Assembly (NCBI RefSeq): GCF_002215035.1
Contig: NZ_NKFP01000004.1
Span: forward strand, 125,726-189,725
Direction of reading: 5' to 3'
Origin: Leptolyngbya ohadii IS1
Lineage (GTDB): Bacteria; Cyanobacteriota; Cyanobacteriia; Elainellales; Elainellaceae
DNA: 64,000 bases
Position 1 is the first letter of the stretch, and every line of letters starts with the position of its first letter. Positions 53,824 to 62,368 of this stretch are shown here, one piece after another. The notes under the pieces were generated by a model. That model was not told where the DNA came from. It saw only the letters and a program-made list of their open reading frames with translations, and did no database searches. The translations under genes and the position numbers were made by a program.

Positions 53824-53916
53824 AGACCCATTATCAAAACAACCATCAGCATAAAACAACCATCAGAATCAATCCGTGAGCGGCTGTCGCCCTATCTACC
53901 CTGACCCGTCTCCAGC

Positions 53917-55266
53917 ATGACCGGATCTCGTTCTGCTTCAGCTTTTCTTAGACAGGTTTACTCCCACGATCCGGCGAATTCCTCGATCGCCTACGTTCTA
54001 GCGACCCCGACCAGTGTGCTGATTGGGCGAGATCCCCGCTGTCAAATCATGTTGGATTCCCAGGTCTATGGCGGTGTGTCGCGGCAGCACGTTCGCATCT
54101 GTCCTTCTGCGGTTTCACCCTCTGGCTGGGAAATTTGCGACCTTAATAGCGCCAACGGAACCTATATCAATGGGCAGCGGCTTCAGGGATGCCGTTTCCT
54201 CAGACATGGCGATCGAATTGCGCTGGCAAAGGAAGGGGCGCAGTTTATCTTCGAGATGGCGCCTGCGGCAAAACCACCGGACGAAAGATCCGTTTTGCCC
54301 ACCTTACCCTCGTCGTCCAGAATGCCCATCGTGCCGCCTGATCCGGTAACGATGAGCCAATTGTTTCCCATCCTGTCAACCGGACGAGATTTGCGCCACA
54401 AGGCATACCTGCTTCCTGCGGTGCTGACGGTTTCATTTGTGGTGCTGATGTTTCTGTCGATCGGACAGCCAGGACTGTTTAACGTGCTGCTGGCAGGCTA
54501 TATTGCGGCGATCGCCTATTATTTTGTCTACCAGCTTTGCGGCAAACAAAAGCCGTGGTGGGTTCTGCTAGGAACAGCTCTTACGACTGCGGTGCTGTTG
54601 CTTAGTCCGGTGCTGCCGCTCTTTCTATGGTTTTTTCGGGAGCTACTGCCGGGGCGAATTCCCAGTCCGGGCGAAGCCATTCCCCTGCCGCTGCTGCTGC
54701 TGCAAATGCTGTTTGGGGCAGGGCTGATGGAAGAGCTGCTGAAGGCAATTCCGGTGCTGGGGGCAATGTGGCTGGGCACCAAGCTTCGATCGCCCTACCG
54801 CGAACAAATTGGAGTCTGGGAGCCATTGGACGGCATTCTGCTGGGGACGGCTTCCGCTGTCGGGTTTACCCTCATGGAAACGCTGGGGCAATATGTGCCA
54901 GGAATTATTAACGATGTGACCCTGCAAGCTGGGGCGGAATTTGGCGAACTGGTGGGGCTTCAGCTTTTGATTGCGCGGCTGTTGGGGTCGATCGCCGGAC
55001 ACATGGCATATAGCGGATATTTGGGATACTTTATCGGCTTAAGCGTTTTGAAACCGACCCAGCGCTGGCAAATTTTGGGAATTGGCTATCTCACTGCGTC
55101 AGTGCTGCACGCCCTCTGGAATGCTTCCGGCATGATTAACCTGCTGGTGCTTGCCGTGGTGGGAGTCATTTCCTACGCTTTTCTGGGGGCGGCTATTCTC
55201 AAAGCCCGTTTGCTTTCACCCACGCGATCGCAGAATTTCGCTACTCGCTTCTTTCGATCGCCCTAG
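53917..55266 (+). CDS. FHA domain fused to PrsW-type intramembrane protease
   Basis: 449 residues. The FHA domain (about 25-115) has the phosphothreonine-binding pattern GRDPRC, SRQH and NSANGTYING. Seven to eight transmembrane helices follow (about 163-435) with the PrsW signature EELLKAIPVL (Glu 272-273), ETLGQYVPG, HMAYSGYLGYFIG and SVLHALWNAS, which supply the conserved Glu and His residues of these glutamic-type proteases. The FHA domain would recruit a phosphorylated partner to the membrane protease. Confidence 0.88.
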   Translation: MTGSRSASAFLRQVYSHDPANSSIAYVLATPTSVLIGRDPRCQIMLDSQVYGGVSRQHVRICPSAVSPSGWEICDLNSANGTYINGQRLQGCRFLRHGDRIALAKEGAQFIFEMAPAAKPPDERSVLPTLPSSSRMPIVPPDPVTMSQLFPILSTGRDLRHKAYLLPAVLTVSFVVLMFLSIGQPGLFNVLLAGYIAAIAYYFVYQLCGKQKPWWVLLGTALTTAVLLLSPVLPLFLWFFRELLPGRIPSPGEAIPLPLLLLQMLFGAGLMEELLKAIPVLGAMWLGTKLRSPYREQIGVWEPLDGILLGTASAVGFTLMETLGQYVPGIINDVTLQAGAEFGELVGLQLLIARLLGSIAGHMAYSGYLGYFIGLSVLKPTQRWQILGIGYLTASVLHALWNASGMINLLVLAVVGVISYAFLGAAILKARLLSPTRSQNFATRFFRSP

Positions 55267-55542
55267 GAACTGCCGTTCCAGTTTGGGATCTGTCCTCCTC
55301 GAGGGTGGGCATCCTGCCCTTCCATCAGATGAAGACACGGCACAGTCTCGGTCATCAATTCAATTATTCTGCTCAGTTGGTCTGCGATCTCTAGGAACTC
55401 CAGCCTGCTCATTGGAGCAAGTTTCATCAATTCACAAAATCAATTCAAATCGATTCAAGAAATTAATCTACGAAATCCATCCACTCGGTCAATTAACGAC
55501 TGCAATAATCCACTGTTGGCAATCGCAACCTGACGGAGCAAT

Positions 55543-56151
55543 CTATTCTGCCTGGGCTTCGTTGGCTTCAGCGATCGCACAGCGGGCAGCAGCGAGGGCA
55601 ACACGGGCTTGCTCAATGCTCGATAGCTGTTCCCAACCCTTGCCTTCCAGCGTTTCAACTGAGGTTTCCAGCACTTCTGCATCCTGACTGCTTCGCATTG
55701 CAAAAGCATAGGGACGGGCAAGCACCTGTAAATCTTCCTCTGCCCAGGCGGGTAGACAGGACTGCACGCACTGCACCAGCTGGTCTGCCAGCGAATCACC
55801 TGAAGCAATCACCTGACGGGCACGGCTGACGATCGTATCCATGAGCTGCTGGGGCATTTGGGGAGTCATCTGCTGGAGCAGTCCGGCAAAGCGAGAAGCC
55901 TGTGCCACGGGAGCGGCTGTCCACAGATTTTCGATCGTTGCACCTAACCGCTGTCCGGCTTCGGTCAATTCCGCTTCTGTCCAGCCTGCCTGAATCACTT
56001 CCTGCTCTAGCACGGCAAAATATGCCTCGGCTTCCGGCGCGATCGGATTCCAGGGATAGCTGGCGGTTTCTGCCAGAACCAGTTCCAGTAATTCAATTTC
56101 AGACTGAGCGCGGCGGGAAGCGGCTAAAGAACGGTTGTGATCGTGGGTCAT
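55543..56151 (-). CDS. Alpha-helical protein of unknown function
   Basis: 202 residues, acidic, largely helical (SEIELLELVLAETASYPWNPIAPEAEAYF ... ALAAARCAIAEANEAQAE). No signal peptide or membrane segment. I do not recognise a family. It lies between the FHA-PrsW gene (convergent) and the CHAT-FHA gene (same strand, 309 bp gap), so it may belong to the same locus. Confidence 0.7.
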   Translation of the reverse strand: MTHDHNRSLAASRRAQSEIELLELVLAETASYPWNPIAPEAEAYFAVLEQEVIQAGWTEAELTEAGQRLGATIENLWTAAPVAQASRFAGLLQQMTPQMPQQLMDTIVSRARQVIASGDSLADQLVQCVQSCLPAWAEEDLQVLARPYAFAMRSSQDAEVLETSVETLEGKGWEQLSSIEQARVALAAARCAIAEANEAQAE

Positions 56152-56460
56152 GGGTCTGCTCCTAAAAGACGGCTGAGTGAGAACTGTAAGTGAGAACTCT
56201 GTACGTTATCGTTTTCGTTACATAGGGCTACAGCAGCAGATCAGCCAGTTCCGCAAGTGGACTGAAATTTTTTTAGAAAAATCGTGTCATCCATTCGGAT
56301 GAAATGGTCATTCCCAGTCGGGTGAGGAGGACAATCCAAAAATTGGACGAGTCCAGCGGAACAATTGCGGCTGTTTCTGGTGTCGTTTAGCAGGTGTCTC
56401 ACGGTGATTTCTGTTAGGTTCCTTCTAGCCCCTGTCCGTCCGCCGCCGTTTATCCGCCAC
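56152..56460. other. Intergenic region with a small palindrome
   Basis: 309 bp upstream of the helical protein gene. It contains a palindrome around CCATTCGGATGAAATGG near 56290-56306. Nothing else is recognised. Confidence 0.45.
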
Positions 56461-58095
56461 CTAGACGGATTCCTCAATCACAAACTCTAACGCCTGACTG
56501 CGCGGATTGCCAAACTTTAGCTGAGTTCTTGACTGGAGCGCAATTTCCTCATGATGCACTTTGCGCCAGCCATCCCCGTTCAAAATCCAGGTGCCGTAGC
56601 GCGATCGATCCCGCAGCAGGTAGATTGGCTCCTGCGCTTCGTCGGAGGAATTGCGGCAGAAAATTTCGGCGTGTTCGCGGGAAACCCCGATATGCTGCAA
56701 CACGACATCGTTGCCTTCGCCCCGCCCGACGCGCATCATGCCGCCCCGCAGCGACCACATTTGATTCGGAGCCACCACCGATCGCAAATACGCCTGCGGA
56801 ATTTGCCGCCCCAGCCAGCTCGCACTTTGATCCGGGATTTCCGTCACGCCTTCGGTAAACGGACGAATCAGCTCCCCGTTAAATTCCGGGTGCATATAGA
56901 GGATGGGCAGCGTCCAGGCGGGATGGTTGAACTTAAACAGCATCAGCAAATGCTGACGGGCGATCGCAACGGCTTCGTCAATGGGCGATCGGTGTGCCAG
57001 TGCCTGGGCAAACGCCTGGATAAAATTAATTGCTTCCTGGTCGGTAATCGTGTCTCGCATCGCCAGCACCGCCGGAACGCCGTGGTGGATCAGCACCTCT
57101 GCCAGACTGCTGCGCGGAATCGTCTGCTGATCTCGCTGATCGGGCTGTGCCCCCCAGCAGGCATTAAACACCGCCAGTTTGACCTGACAGCGCACCAAAA
57201 CCTGTGCCAGTTCCGTGCCATTAATTGCCGCATCGGGACGGAGGAACAGCAAGCCACCATCAGGCGCAGGCGCACCGTGCCCGGAGTAGAACAGAACGTT
57301 ATAGTTTCCCGATTCCAATTCCTGAATCAGTTCGGCGGGAGTCGGCTGCACCAGAGTTGTCACCTGGCAGGAGGCATTGCCGCTAAAGGGATCAACATCC
57401 GCCGCTGTTTCCAGCACCTTGGACAGCGTTGCCGCCTCCTGCTCCAGTGCCAGTCGCGCCTTAGGGATGACAGATGGATCGTAGTCTCCGATATCCGAAT
57501 CCTGCCCCAGGACTAAAAGAATTCTGAGGGACTGCTCCGATCGCAGAATCGGCAGGGGATCAACATCGCTCGTGGTGCGGCTGAACAAAAGCTGCTGGCT
57601 CAGGGAAACCGCCTGCCGTCCGGGCTGGGGCTGCATAATTTCCCAGGGCAGACCGATTAAGTCTGGATCGCGAATATCAAGCCGCAGGCGCAGGGGACGA
57701 CTTTGCCCTCTGGCAATGCCCTGGCTCTGGTCAAAGCTGCTCTGAATCGAGCCGTCGAACACCCACTGCCACAAACTCACCCCCAGACTTTGCATTAGCC
57801 TTGCGGAGTAGGAGGTTGGCTGACCCGCAGCAGGAGGAGCCGTCACTTCGGGATTAAAGTCCGGCAGCGGCGGCAGATCAAACATGTGGGGCGTGTGGGG
57901 CACACTGGGCAGCGATCGCGACGGAAAAAAGTTCTGCCAGGCTTGCCAGATTTCGCTAAGCTGCTGCGGCCAGAGGCGATCGTGATGCACAAAACCGCCC
58001 GGATATGGCGCGTTCCACACCCAGATCGCATAGTGTTGCGGGGCGGCAGCCGTAGAACGGGAGATTGCTAAACTGAGGCAAGGATTGTCAGGCAT
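56461..58095 (-). CDS. CHAT domain (caspase-like) protein with C-terminal FHA domain
   Basis: 544 residues. The CHAT peptidase domain (about 130-410) has the catalytic pair: His 273 in FYSGHGAP and Cys 313 in VFNACWGA. The C-terminal FHA domain (about 448-535) has MRVGRGEGNDVV, SREHAEIF and the GTWILNGDGW core. CHAT proteases are caspase relatives used in bacterial death, TPR-CHAT and defence-type systems. The FHA domain points to phosphothreonine control. The first 18 codons and the upstream DNA are duplicated in inverted orientation at 58679-59049. Confidence 0.9.
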   Translation of the reverse strand: MPDNPCLSLAISRSTAAAPQHYAIWVWNAPYPGGFVHHDRLWPQQLSEIWQAWQNFFPSRSLPSVPHTPHMFDLPPLPDFNPEVTAPPAAGQPTSYSARLMQSLGVSLWQWVFDGSIQSSFDQSQGIARGQSRPLRLRLDIRDPDLIGLPWEIMQPQPGRQAVSLSQQLLFSRTTSDVDPLPILRSEQSLRILLVLGQDSDIGDYDPSVIPKARLALEQEAATLSKVLETAADVDPFSGNASCQVTTLVQPTPAELIQELESGNYNVLFYSGHGAPAPDGGLLFLRPDAAINGTELAQVLVRCQVKLAVFNACWGAQPDQRDQQTIPRSSLAEVLIHHGVPAVLAMRDTITDQEAINFIQAFAQALAHRSPIDEAVAIARQHLLMLFKFNHPAWTLPILYMHPEFNGELIRPFTEGVTEIPDQSASWLGRQIPQAYLRSVVAPNQMWSLRGGMMRVGRGEGNDVVLQHIGVSREHAEIFCRNSSDEAQEPIYLLRDRSRYGTWILNGDGWRKVHHEEIALQSRTQLKFGNPRSQALEFVIEESV

Positions 58096-58410
58096 TGAAA
58101 GGGACGAAATTCAAGACCCAGATCGAAGACACACAACCTATCTTTACCAGTCTATCTGGTCTGGTCTGTTCCGTTGAATTGGATTTAGGCATGGGCGGCA
58201 TCGAGCAGAGATGAGGTGAATGGGGATTCATGGGGATCACGGACTAGGGCTGGGCTGAGCAGCAGGAGGACAATCGGCGCGATCGGGAGGCACATCCAGA
58301 GCCACAAGCGGCAGCAGATCGGCTTCGCGTAACCAGCCTTCCTGTCCGGGCTGTACAGGCGGAGGGGAAGCAATAACCTGGACTCCATTTTCCGTCTCAG
58401 CAGGCGGGTC
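58040..58410. repeat. Inverted repeat 1, left arm (371 bp)
   Basis: It matches the reverse complement of 58679-59049 over its full length in every stretch I compared, including the CHAT start codons and upstream DNA. The spacer is 268 bp. Confidence 0.88.
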
Positions 58411-58687
58411 AGCCGTTGGGGAACCGAGGGGTAGGCTGGAGGACGAGCTGGGAGGCGGTACCGTAATGGGCACCGAACAGACCCGAAGCTGCACCCACTG
58501 GTCGGCGGCTGTCGTGCCCTGTTTTTTCAGCACTGACAGAATACTGCCCTCTGGAATCGAGCCGATCGCCTCCAAGGGAGAATCAGATTGAACGGGGGGC
58601 GGGGAGAAAGGCTGAACAGGTGCAACAGCCTGAGTGGGAGTACCAGACAGCCCTGCTTCACGGTTTGGACTGACAGCCGACCCGCCT
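58237..58687 (-). pseudogene. Detached SH3-like C-terminal fragment of the PP2C gene
   Basis: Read on the minus strand, an open frame without a start begins GGSAVSPNREAGLSG, repeats a segment of the intact phosphatase, and continues into SDSPLEAIGSIPEGSILSVLKKQ and EGWLREADLLPLVAL, the later strands of a bacterial SH3-like domain. The first strand (NTLVRIR) is still in the phosphatase at 59417-61762. I infer the two were one continuous C-terminus, separated by the rearrangement described at 58040-60104. Confidence 0.65.
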
Positions 58688-59049
58688 GCTGAGACGGAAA
58701 ATGGAGTCCAGGTTATTGCTTCCCCTCCGCCTGTACAGCCCGGACAGGAAGGCTGGTTACGCGAAGCCGATCTGCTGCCGCTTGTGGCTCTGGATGTGCC
58801 TCCCGATCGCGCCGATTGTCCTCCTGCTGCTCAGCCCAGCCCTAGTCCGTGATCCCCATGAATCCCCATTCACCTCATCTCTGCTCGATGCCGCCCATGC
58901 CTAAATCCAATTCAACGGAACAGACCAGACCAGATAGACTGGTAAAGATAGGTTGTGTGTCTTCGATCTGGGTCTTGAATTTCGTCCCTTTCAATGCCTG
59001 ACAATCCTTGCCTCAGTTTAGCAATCTCCCGTTCTACGGCTGCCGCCCC
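58679..59049. repeat. Inverted repeat 1, right arm (371 bp)
   Basis: Mirror of 58040-58410. It carries a second copy of the CHAT upstream region and start codons, now on the plus strand, and overlaps inverted repeat 2 by 11 bp. Confidence 0.88.
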
Positions 59050-59263
59050 CACGACGACGGCACAAACTCAGCTTATTCCGCGCAAATCATCCCGTCCTCG
59101 CCTGCTCCCCTGGGTTGTGATGCTGGCAATTTTGTCCGGCTTGGGCGTTGCTCTCTACCCGCTACTTCAGGAGGCTTTGGGCAATAGACAGACCGCAAGT
59201 AATTCTGACCCCCTGCCCCCCCCCCTCCCCCCCCACCCTACCCCTCGGTTCCCCAACGGCTGA
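58994..59263 (+). pseudogene. Chimeric ORF: CHAT start fused to the phosphatase membrane segment
   Basis: An 89-codon frame. It begins with the first 19 CHAT residues (MPDNPCLSLAISRSTAAAP) and then switches to the phosphatase segment TTTAQTQLIPRKSSRP with its transmembrane helix. The switch lies in 11 bp shared by both sources (coding AAAP). It sits behind a copied CHAT upstream region, so it could be transcribed. It is probably a rearrangement by-product. Confidence 0.55.
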
Positions 59264-59268
59264 CCCGC
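59039..59268. repeat. Inverted repeat 2, left arm (230 bp)
   Basis: Exact reverse complement of 59412-59641, including identical C10-T-C8 homopolymers. The spacer (59269-59411) is itself a direct copy of part of 58261-58403. Confidence 0.88.
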
Positions 59269-59443
59269 AGCAGGAGGACAATCGGCGCGATCGGGAGGCA
59301 CATCCAGAGCCACAAGCGGCAGCAGATCGGCTTCGCGTAACCAGCCTTCCTGTCCGGGCTGTACAGGCGGAGGGGAAGCAATAACCTGGACTCCATTTTC
59401 CGTCTCAGCAGGCGGGTCAGCCGTTGGGGAACCGAGGGGTAGG
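59267..59443. repeat. 177-bp direct repeat of 58259-58435
   Basis: Offset 1008 bp, same orientation, identical where compared. It includes the SH3-like coding segment. Its left edge lies within a 21-bp sequence also found inside the CHAT gene at 57818-57838. Confidence 0.85.
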
Positions 59444-59641
59444 GTGGGGGGGGAGGGGGGGGGGCAGGGGGTCAGAATTACTTGCGGTCTGTCTATTGCC
59501 CAAAGCCTCCTGAAGTAGCGGGTAGAGAGCAACGCCCAAGCCGGACAAAATTGCCAGCATCACAACCCAGGGGAGCAGGCGAGGACGGGATGATTTGCGC
59601 GGAATAAGCTGAGTTTGTGCCGTCGTCGTGGGGGCGGCAGC
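59412..59641. repeat. Inverted repeat 2, right arm (230 bp)
   Basis: Mirror of 59039-59268. It contains the last codons of the phosphatase frame and the G8-A-G10 tract. Confidence 0.88.
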
Positions 59642-61762
59642 AGGGCGAGACTGAAGGATCAGCGATTTAGGAGATGCGGCGATCGGTGTACCGGAGGCAG
59701 TGGAACTGGGAGCGGCAGGGCGAATTCGCACCAGGGTATTGACCGCCAGCGAAGTCGGGGCAGCATTCGGGGCAGCATTCGGGGCAGCAGATGTGGCGAT
59801 CGAGGGAGTAGGCAGGGGGTCAGAATTACTTGCGGTCTGTCTATTGCCCAAAGCCTCCTGAAGTAGCGGGTAGAGAGCAACGCCCAAGCCGGACAAAATT
59901 GCCAGCATCACAACCCAGGGGAGCAGGCGAGGACGGGATGATTTGCGCGGAATAATTCGAGTTTTTGCCGTCGTAGTCGGAGGCGCAGCAGGTTCAGCAA
60001 CGGGCTGGGTTGGCGGCGAGGGGAAAAGCTGAACAGGTGCAACAGCCTGAGTGGGAGTACCAGACAGCCCTGCTTCACGGTTTGGACTGACAGCCGACCC
60101 GCCTATGGCGGCAGCGCGGAGCGAGCGATCGCCGGGATACTCTCCAATTACCGGGACAGCAGACTTTTGCGCCACCTGGCAGGACAGCAGACCGACCGTA
60201 ACATTATCGTAGCCATTGCGCGTATTACCCACGTCGATCAGGTTACGGCTTACGGTTGGCAGATTGGTTTTACCATCCAGCACCGGAAGAATTTCCGTAT
60301 CCCAGACTTCCTCGACGCGATCGTTATCGCACAGTCCATCGGAGCAGAGGAGAAACACGCTGTCCTCATCCAGCAGGAATCGCTGCACGGTTGGATAGAG
60401 CATCGATGAACCCACCATGCCCAATGCCTGTACCAGTGCCCCTGCGCTCGGCTGCTGAAGTGCCTGCCGATAGGTGCTGTAGCCCAGCCGGACTTCCCGT
60501 GAGGCAATATCGTCATCGACAGTGATTTGATGGCAGCCCCAGCGAGTAATCCAGTAGGCGCGGCTGTCACCAATATGGGCAATGTAGATCTCATGATGCC
60601 GCACGAGGGCAATCACGATCGTCGTTCCCATCCGCTGGCGATCGAAGCGCTGTTCGCTGTCGTTGCGTTCGCTAATCAAATCATTGGCAAGGCAGGCGGC
60701 TTTTTCGAGTTCAATCGTGAGGGTTGCCGCATCGAGGGTTTCGGGCTGGAGGGAAAGAATTCGCTGGGAAACGGCTTCGATCGCCAGATGGGACGCCACA
60801 TCGCCGCCCTGATGTCCGCCAATCCCATCGCACACGATCACGAACGGCAGGGAGTTTTTCGACGGCTCGGTACCGCTTGCCGGATAGCAGGCATCCTCAT
60901 TACGGGGGCGGGTTGGTCCCTGATCGGTGCGGGTGGCAACCTGGATGCGATAGGTTTGGGACTGGGCAACCTGGGCGATCGCCCAATCGAGCTGTGTAAC
61001 AATCTGTTCTGGGTTGTGAAGATTGCCCGAAATGATCTGCTGACAGAGGCTCTGAAGGAATCCCCGAATTTCCGATCGGGCGGTATCTGTCCAGGTGAGC
61101 CAGGTTTGCCCCAGCTGTGTCAGGGTTGGCGCTGTCCGATCGCTCTGAAGCTCCAGGATTCTCAGCAGTCCGCCTTCGACGCGCAGCAGTTCGGCATTTA
61201 ATAGCGTAGAAGCACATTGCTCCTGGCTGAGGGGCTGCCAGAGCTGCACGATTTGCCAGAGCCAGTGAAGCTGCCGAAACGCATTTGTGGATTGCCACAG
61301 TTGCAGCAGGCTGGGAAACAGCAGGACTTCCTGATCGGAAGAGCTAGCAGGCTGATCCGCCGGAGGCAAAACCTCTTCCAGACTGTCGGGGCGGTAAAGC
61401 GGCACCTGATCCAGCAGCAGCAGTGTATTCTCTGGCGTGTATTCCGTCGTCGCAGACTCAAACTGAAGCCAGTCATAAATCTGCGGTAGATGAAGCGGAT
61501 AAGCAGACAGACGCAGGTAAGCCAGCAGCGGGGCAGGAACCTCCGCAAAATTTACTGGGGACAAACCGGGTTTACTGTCCAGAAAAATTCGCGATCCCTT
61601 ACACAAAAACCGATCGCCTAACACGTCCCCTGCCTGATACGCTGACGCCATTGTCCCCACTGCCCAAAGGTAGCGACGCAGGAGCGGGGTTCGGCATTTC
61701 TGGCAAAACCGATGGGTTTCTGGATTGGGAGTCTGACAGATCGGATTAGGACAGTAGAGCAT
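59417..61762 (-). CDS. PP2C-type protein phosphatase, membrane-anchored; C-terminus rearranged
   Basis: 781 residues as read. An N-terminal zinc ribbon (Cys 4, 9, 20, 23) is followed by an about 200-residue helical region and a PPM/PP2C domain (about 272-526) with TDQGPTRPRNEDA, VCDGIGGHQGG, HIGDSRAYW, LCSDGLCDN and GYDNVTV, all metal-binding Asp positions present. A Pro/Ala linker leads to a transmembrane helix (613-632) and the first SH3-like strand (NTLVRIR). A duplicate of the transmembrane helix follows (729-748), and the frame ends in a C10/C8-encoded Pro tract. The end is likely not the native one. It dephosphorylates Ser/Thr, plausibly opposing kinases that create FHA ligands. Confidence 0.85.
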   Translation of the reverse strand: MLYCPNPICQTPNPETHRFCQKCRTPLLRRYLWAVGTMASAYQAGDVLGDRFLCKGSRIFLDSKPGLSPVNFAEVPAPLLAYLRLSAYPLHLPQIYDWLQFESATTEYTPENTLLLLDQVPLYRPDSLEEVLPPADQPASSSDQEVLLFPSLLQLWQSTNAFRQLHWLWQIVQLWQPLSQEQCASTLLNAELLRVEGGLLRILELQSDRTAPTLTQLGQTWLTWTDTARSEIRGFLQSLCQQIISGNLHNPEQIVTQLDWAIAQVAQSQTYRIQVATRTDQGPTRPRNEDACYPASGTEPSKNSLPFVIVCDGIGGHQGGDVASHLAIEAVSQRILSLQPETLDAATLTIELEKAACLANDLISERNDSEQRFDRQRMGTTIVIALVRHHEIYIAHIGDSRAYWITRWGCHQITVDDDIASREVRLGYSTYRQALQQPSAGALVQALGMVGSSMLYPTVQRFLLDEDSVFLLCSDGLCDNDRVEEVWDTEILPVLDGKTNLPTVSRNLIDVGNTRNGYDNVTVGLLSCQVAQKSAVPVIGEYPGDRSLRAAAIGGSAVSPNREAGLSGTPTQAVAPVQLFPSPPTQPVAEPAAPPTTTAKTRIIPRKSSRPRLLPWVVMLAILSGLGVALYPLLQEALGNRQTASNSDPLPTPSIATSAAPNAAPNAAPTSLAVNTLVRIRPAAPSSTASGTPIAASPKSLILQSRPAAAPTTTAQTQLIPRKSSRPRLLPWVVMLAILSGLGVALYPLLQEALGNRQTASNSDPLPPPLPPHPTPRFPNG
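59463..59607. repeat. 145-bp direct repeat (copy 1) in the phosphatase gene
   Basis: Identical to 59811-59955 at an offset of 348 bp (116 codons, in frame). It duplicates the transmembrane segment of the phosphatase. Confidence 0.9.
59811..59955. repeat. 145-bp direct repeat (copy 2) in the phosphatase gene
   Basis: Partner of 59463-59607. It encodes RKSSRPRLLPWVVMLAILSG and the following helix. Confidence 0.9.
60028..60104. repeat. 77-bp direct repeat of 58611-58687
   Basis: Offset 1417 bp, same orientation. It codes for SAVSPNREAGLSGTPTQAVA in the phosphatase. The second copy belongs to the detached C-terminal fragment. Confidence 0.88.
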
Positions 61763-62005
61763 TGCTGCGGCAGGATGAGAAAAGCCAGAAATTCAGCATT
61801 CCTCTCAGGATAACCTAGCCCCCTATACAGTAGCGAATTTGAGATGTTTTCTTAGCAGGATTGCGATCGATCTCCCCAAACTGCCCCCAGATCAAACCAC
61901 CTTAAGAGCAAGCATCCTTCAACAAAACAGGGCGGACAAGCTGCCCACCCCATCAGATCTTCTGGAAATAATTGGCTGCTTATATCTACAGCGATTTACA
62001 GCTAT
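61763..62005. other. Short region between ndhM and the phosphatase gene
   Basis: About 240 bp, A+T-richer than its flanks. It should hold the phosphatase promoter. Nothing else is seen. Confidence 0.45.
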
Positions 62006-62368
62006 TTACTTGATTGCCAGGTGATTGTCTGCGTCTTCGTCGGAGTAGCGGGGCATGCCGAGACTAAAGTTCTTCACGCGGCTATTCAGGTTGTAGGACA
62101 CTTTGCCCGCCATGAGCAGCGATCGAATAAAGTGTTCCAGATCTGACCCAATGCGGCGCAGGTTGTAGTTGGTTAAATCCTGACCTTCGTATGCCGCCAC
62201 GAGGCTTTCAAACCGCTGATACACCTCCTGGAGGGCAGCATCGTTCCATTCCAGTTCGTTATCAGGATCGATGTCCAGGGTCAGCTTGTCTTCCGACTCA
62301 ACTAATCCGTCATTCTCAACTTCTGCCGTAAAAATACGGACATGGCGGGTTGTACACTTGAGCAGCAT
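62006..62368 (-). CDS. ndhM: NAD(P)H-quinone oxidoreductase subunit M
   Basis: 120 residues, the usual length. It begins [20 protein letters not shown] and contains [18 protein letters not shown] and [22 protein letters not shown], the family signature. NdhM is an oxygenic-photosynthesis-specific subunit of the NDH-1 complex in the thylakoid membrane arm, needed for cyclic electron flow and respiration. It is encoded alone. Confidence 0.97.
   Translation of the reverse strand: MLLKCTTRHVRIFTAEVENDGLVESEDKLTLDIDPDNELEWNDAALQEVYQRFESLVAAYEGQDLTNYNLRRIGSDLEHFIRSLLMAGKVSYNLNSRVKNFSLGMPRYSDEDADNHLAIK

Noticed and set aside
58634-58852. 72-codon plus-strand frame matching the C-terminal phosphatase fragment
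   Set aside because: It arises only because the inverted repeat copies the same coding strand. There is no independent start signal.
59167-59532. 121-codon minus-strand frame with SH3-like sequence
   Set aside because: It is a frame-shifted mosaic through the rearranged repeats, starting inside the phosphatase membrane segment. I treat it as a by-product rather than a gene.
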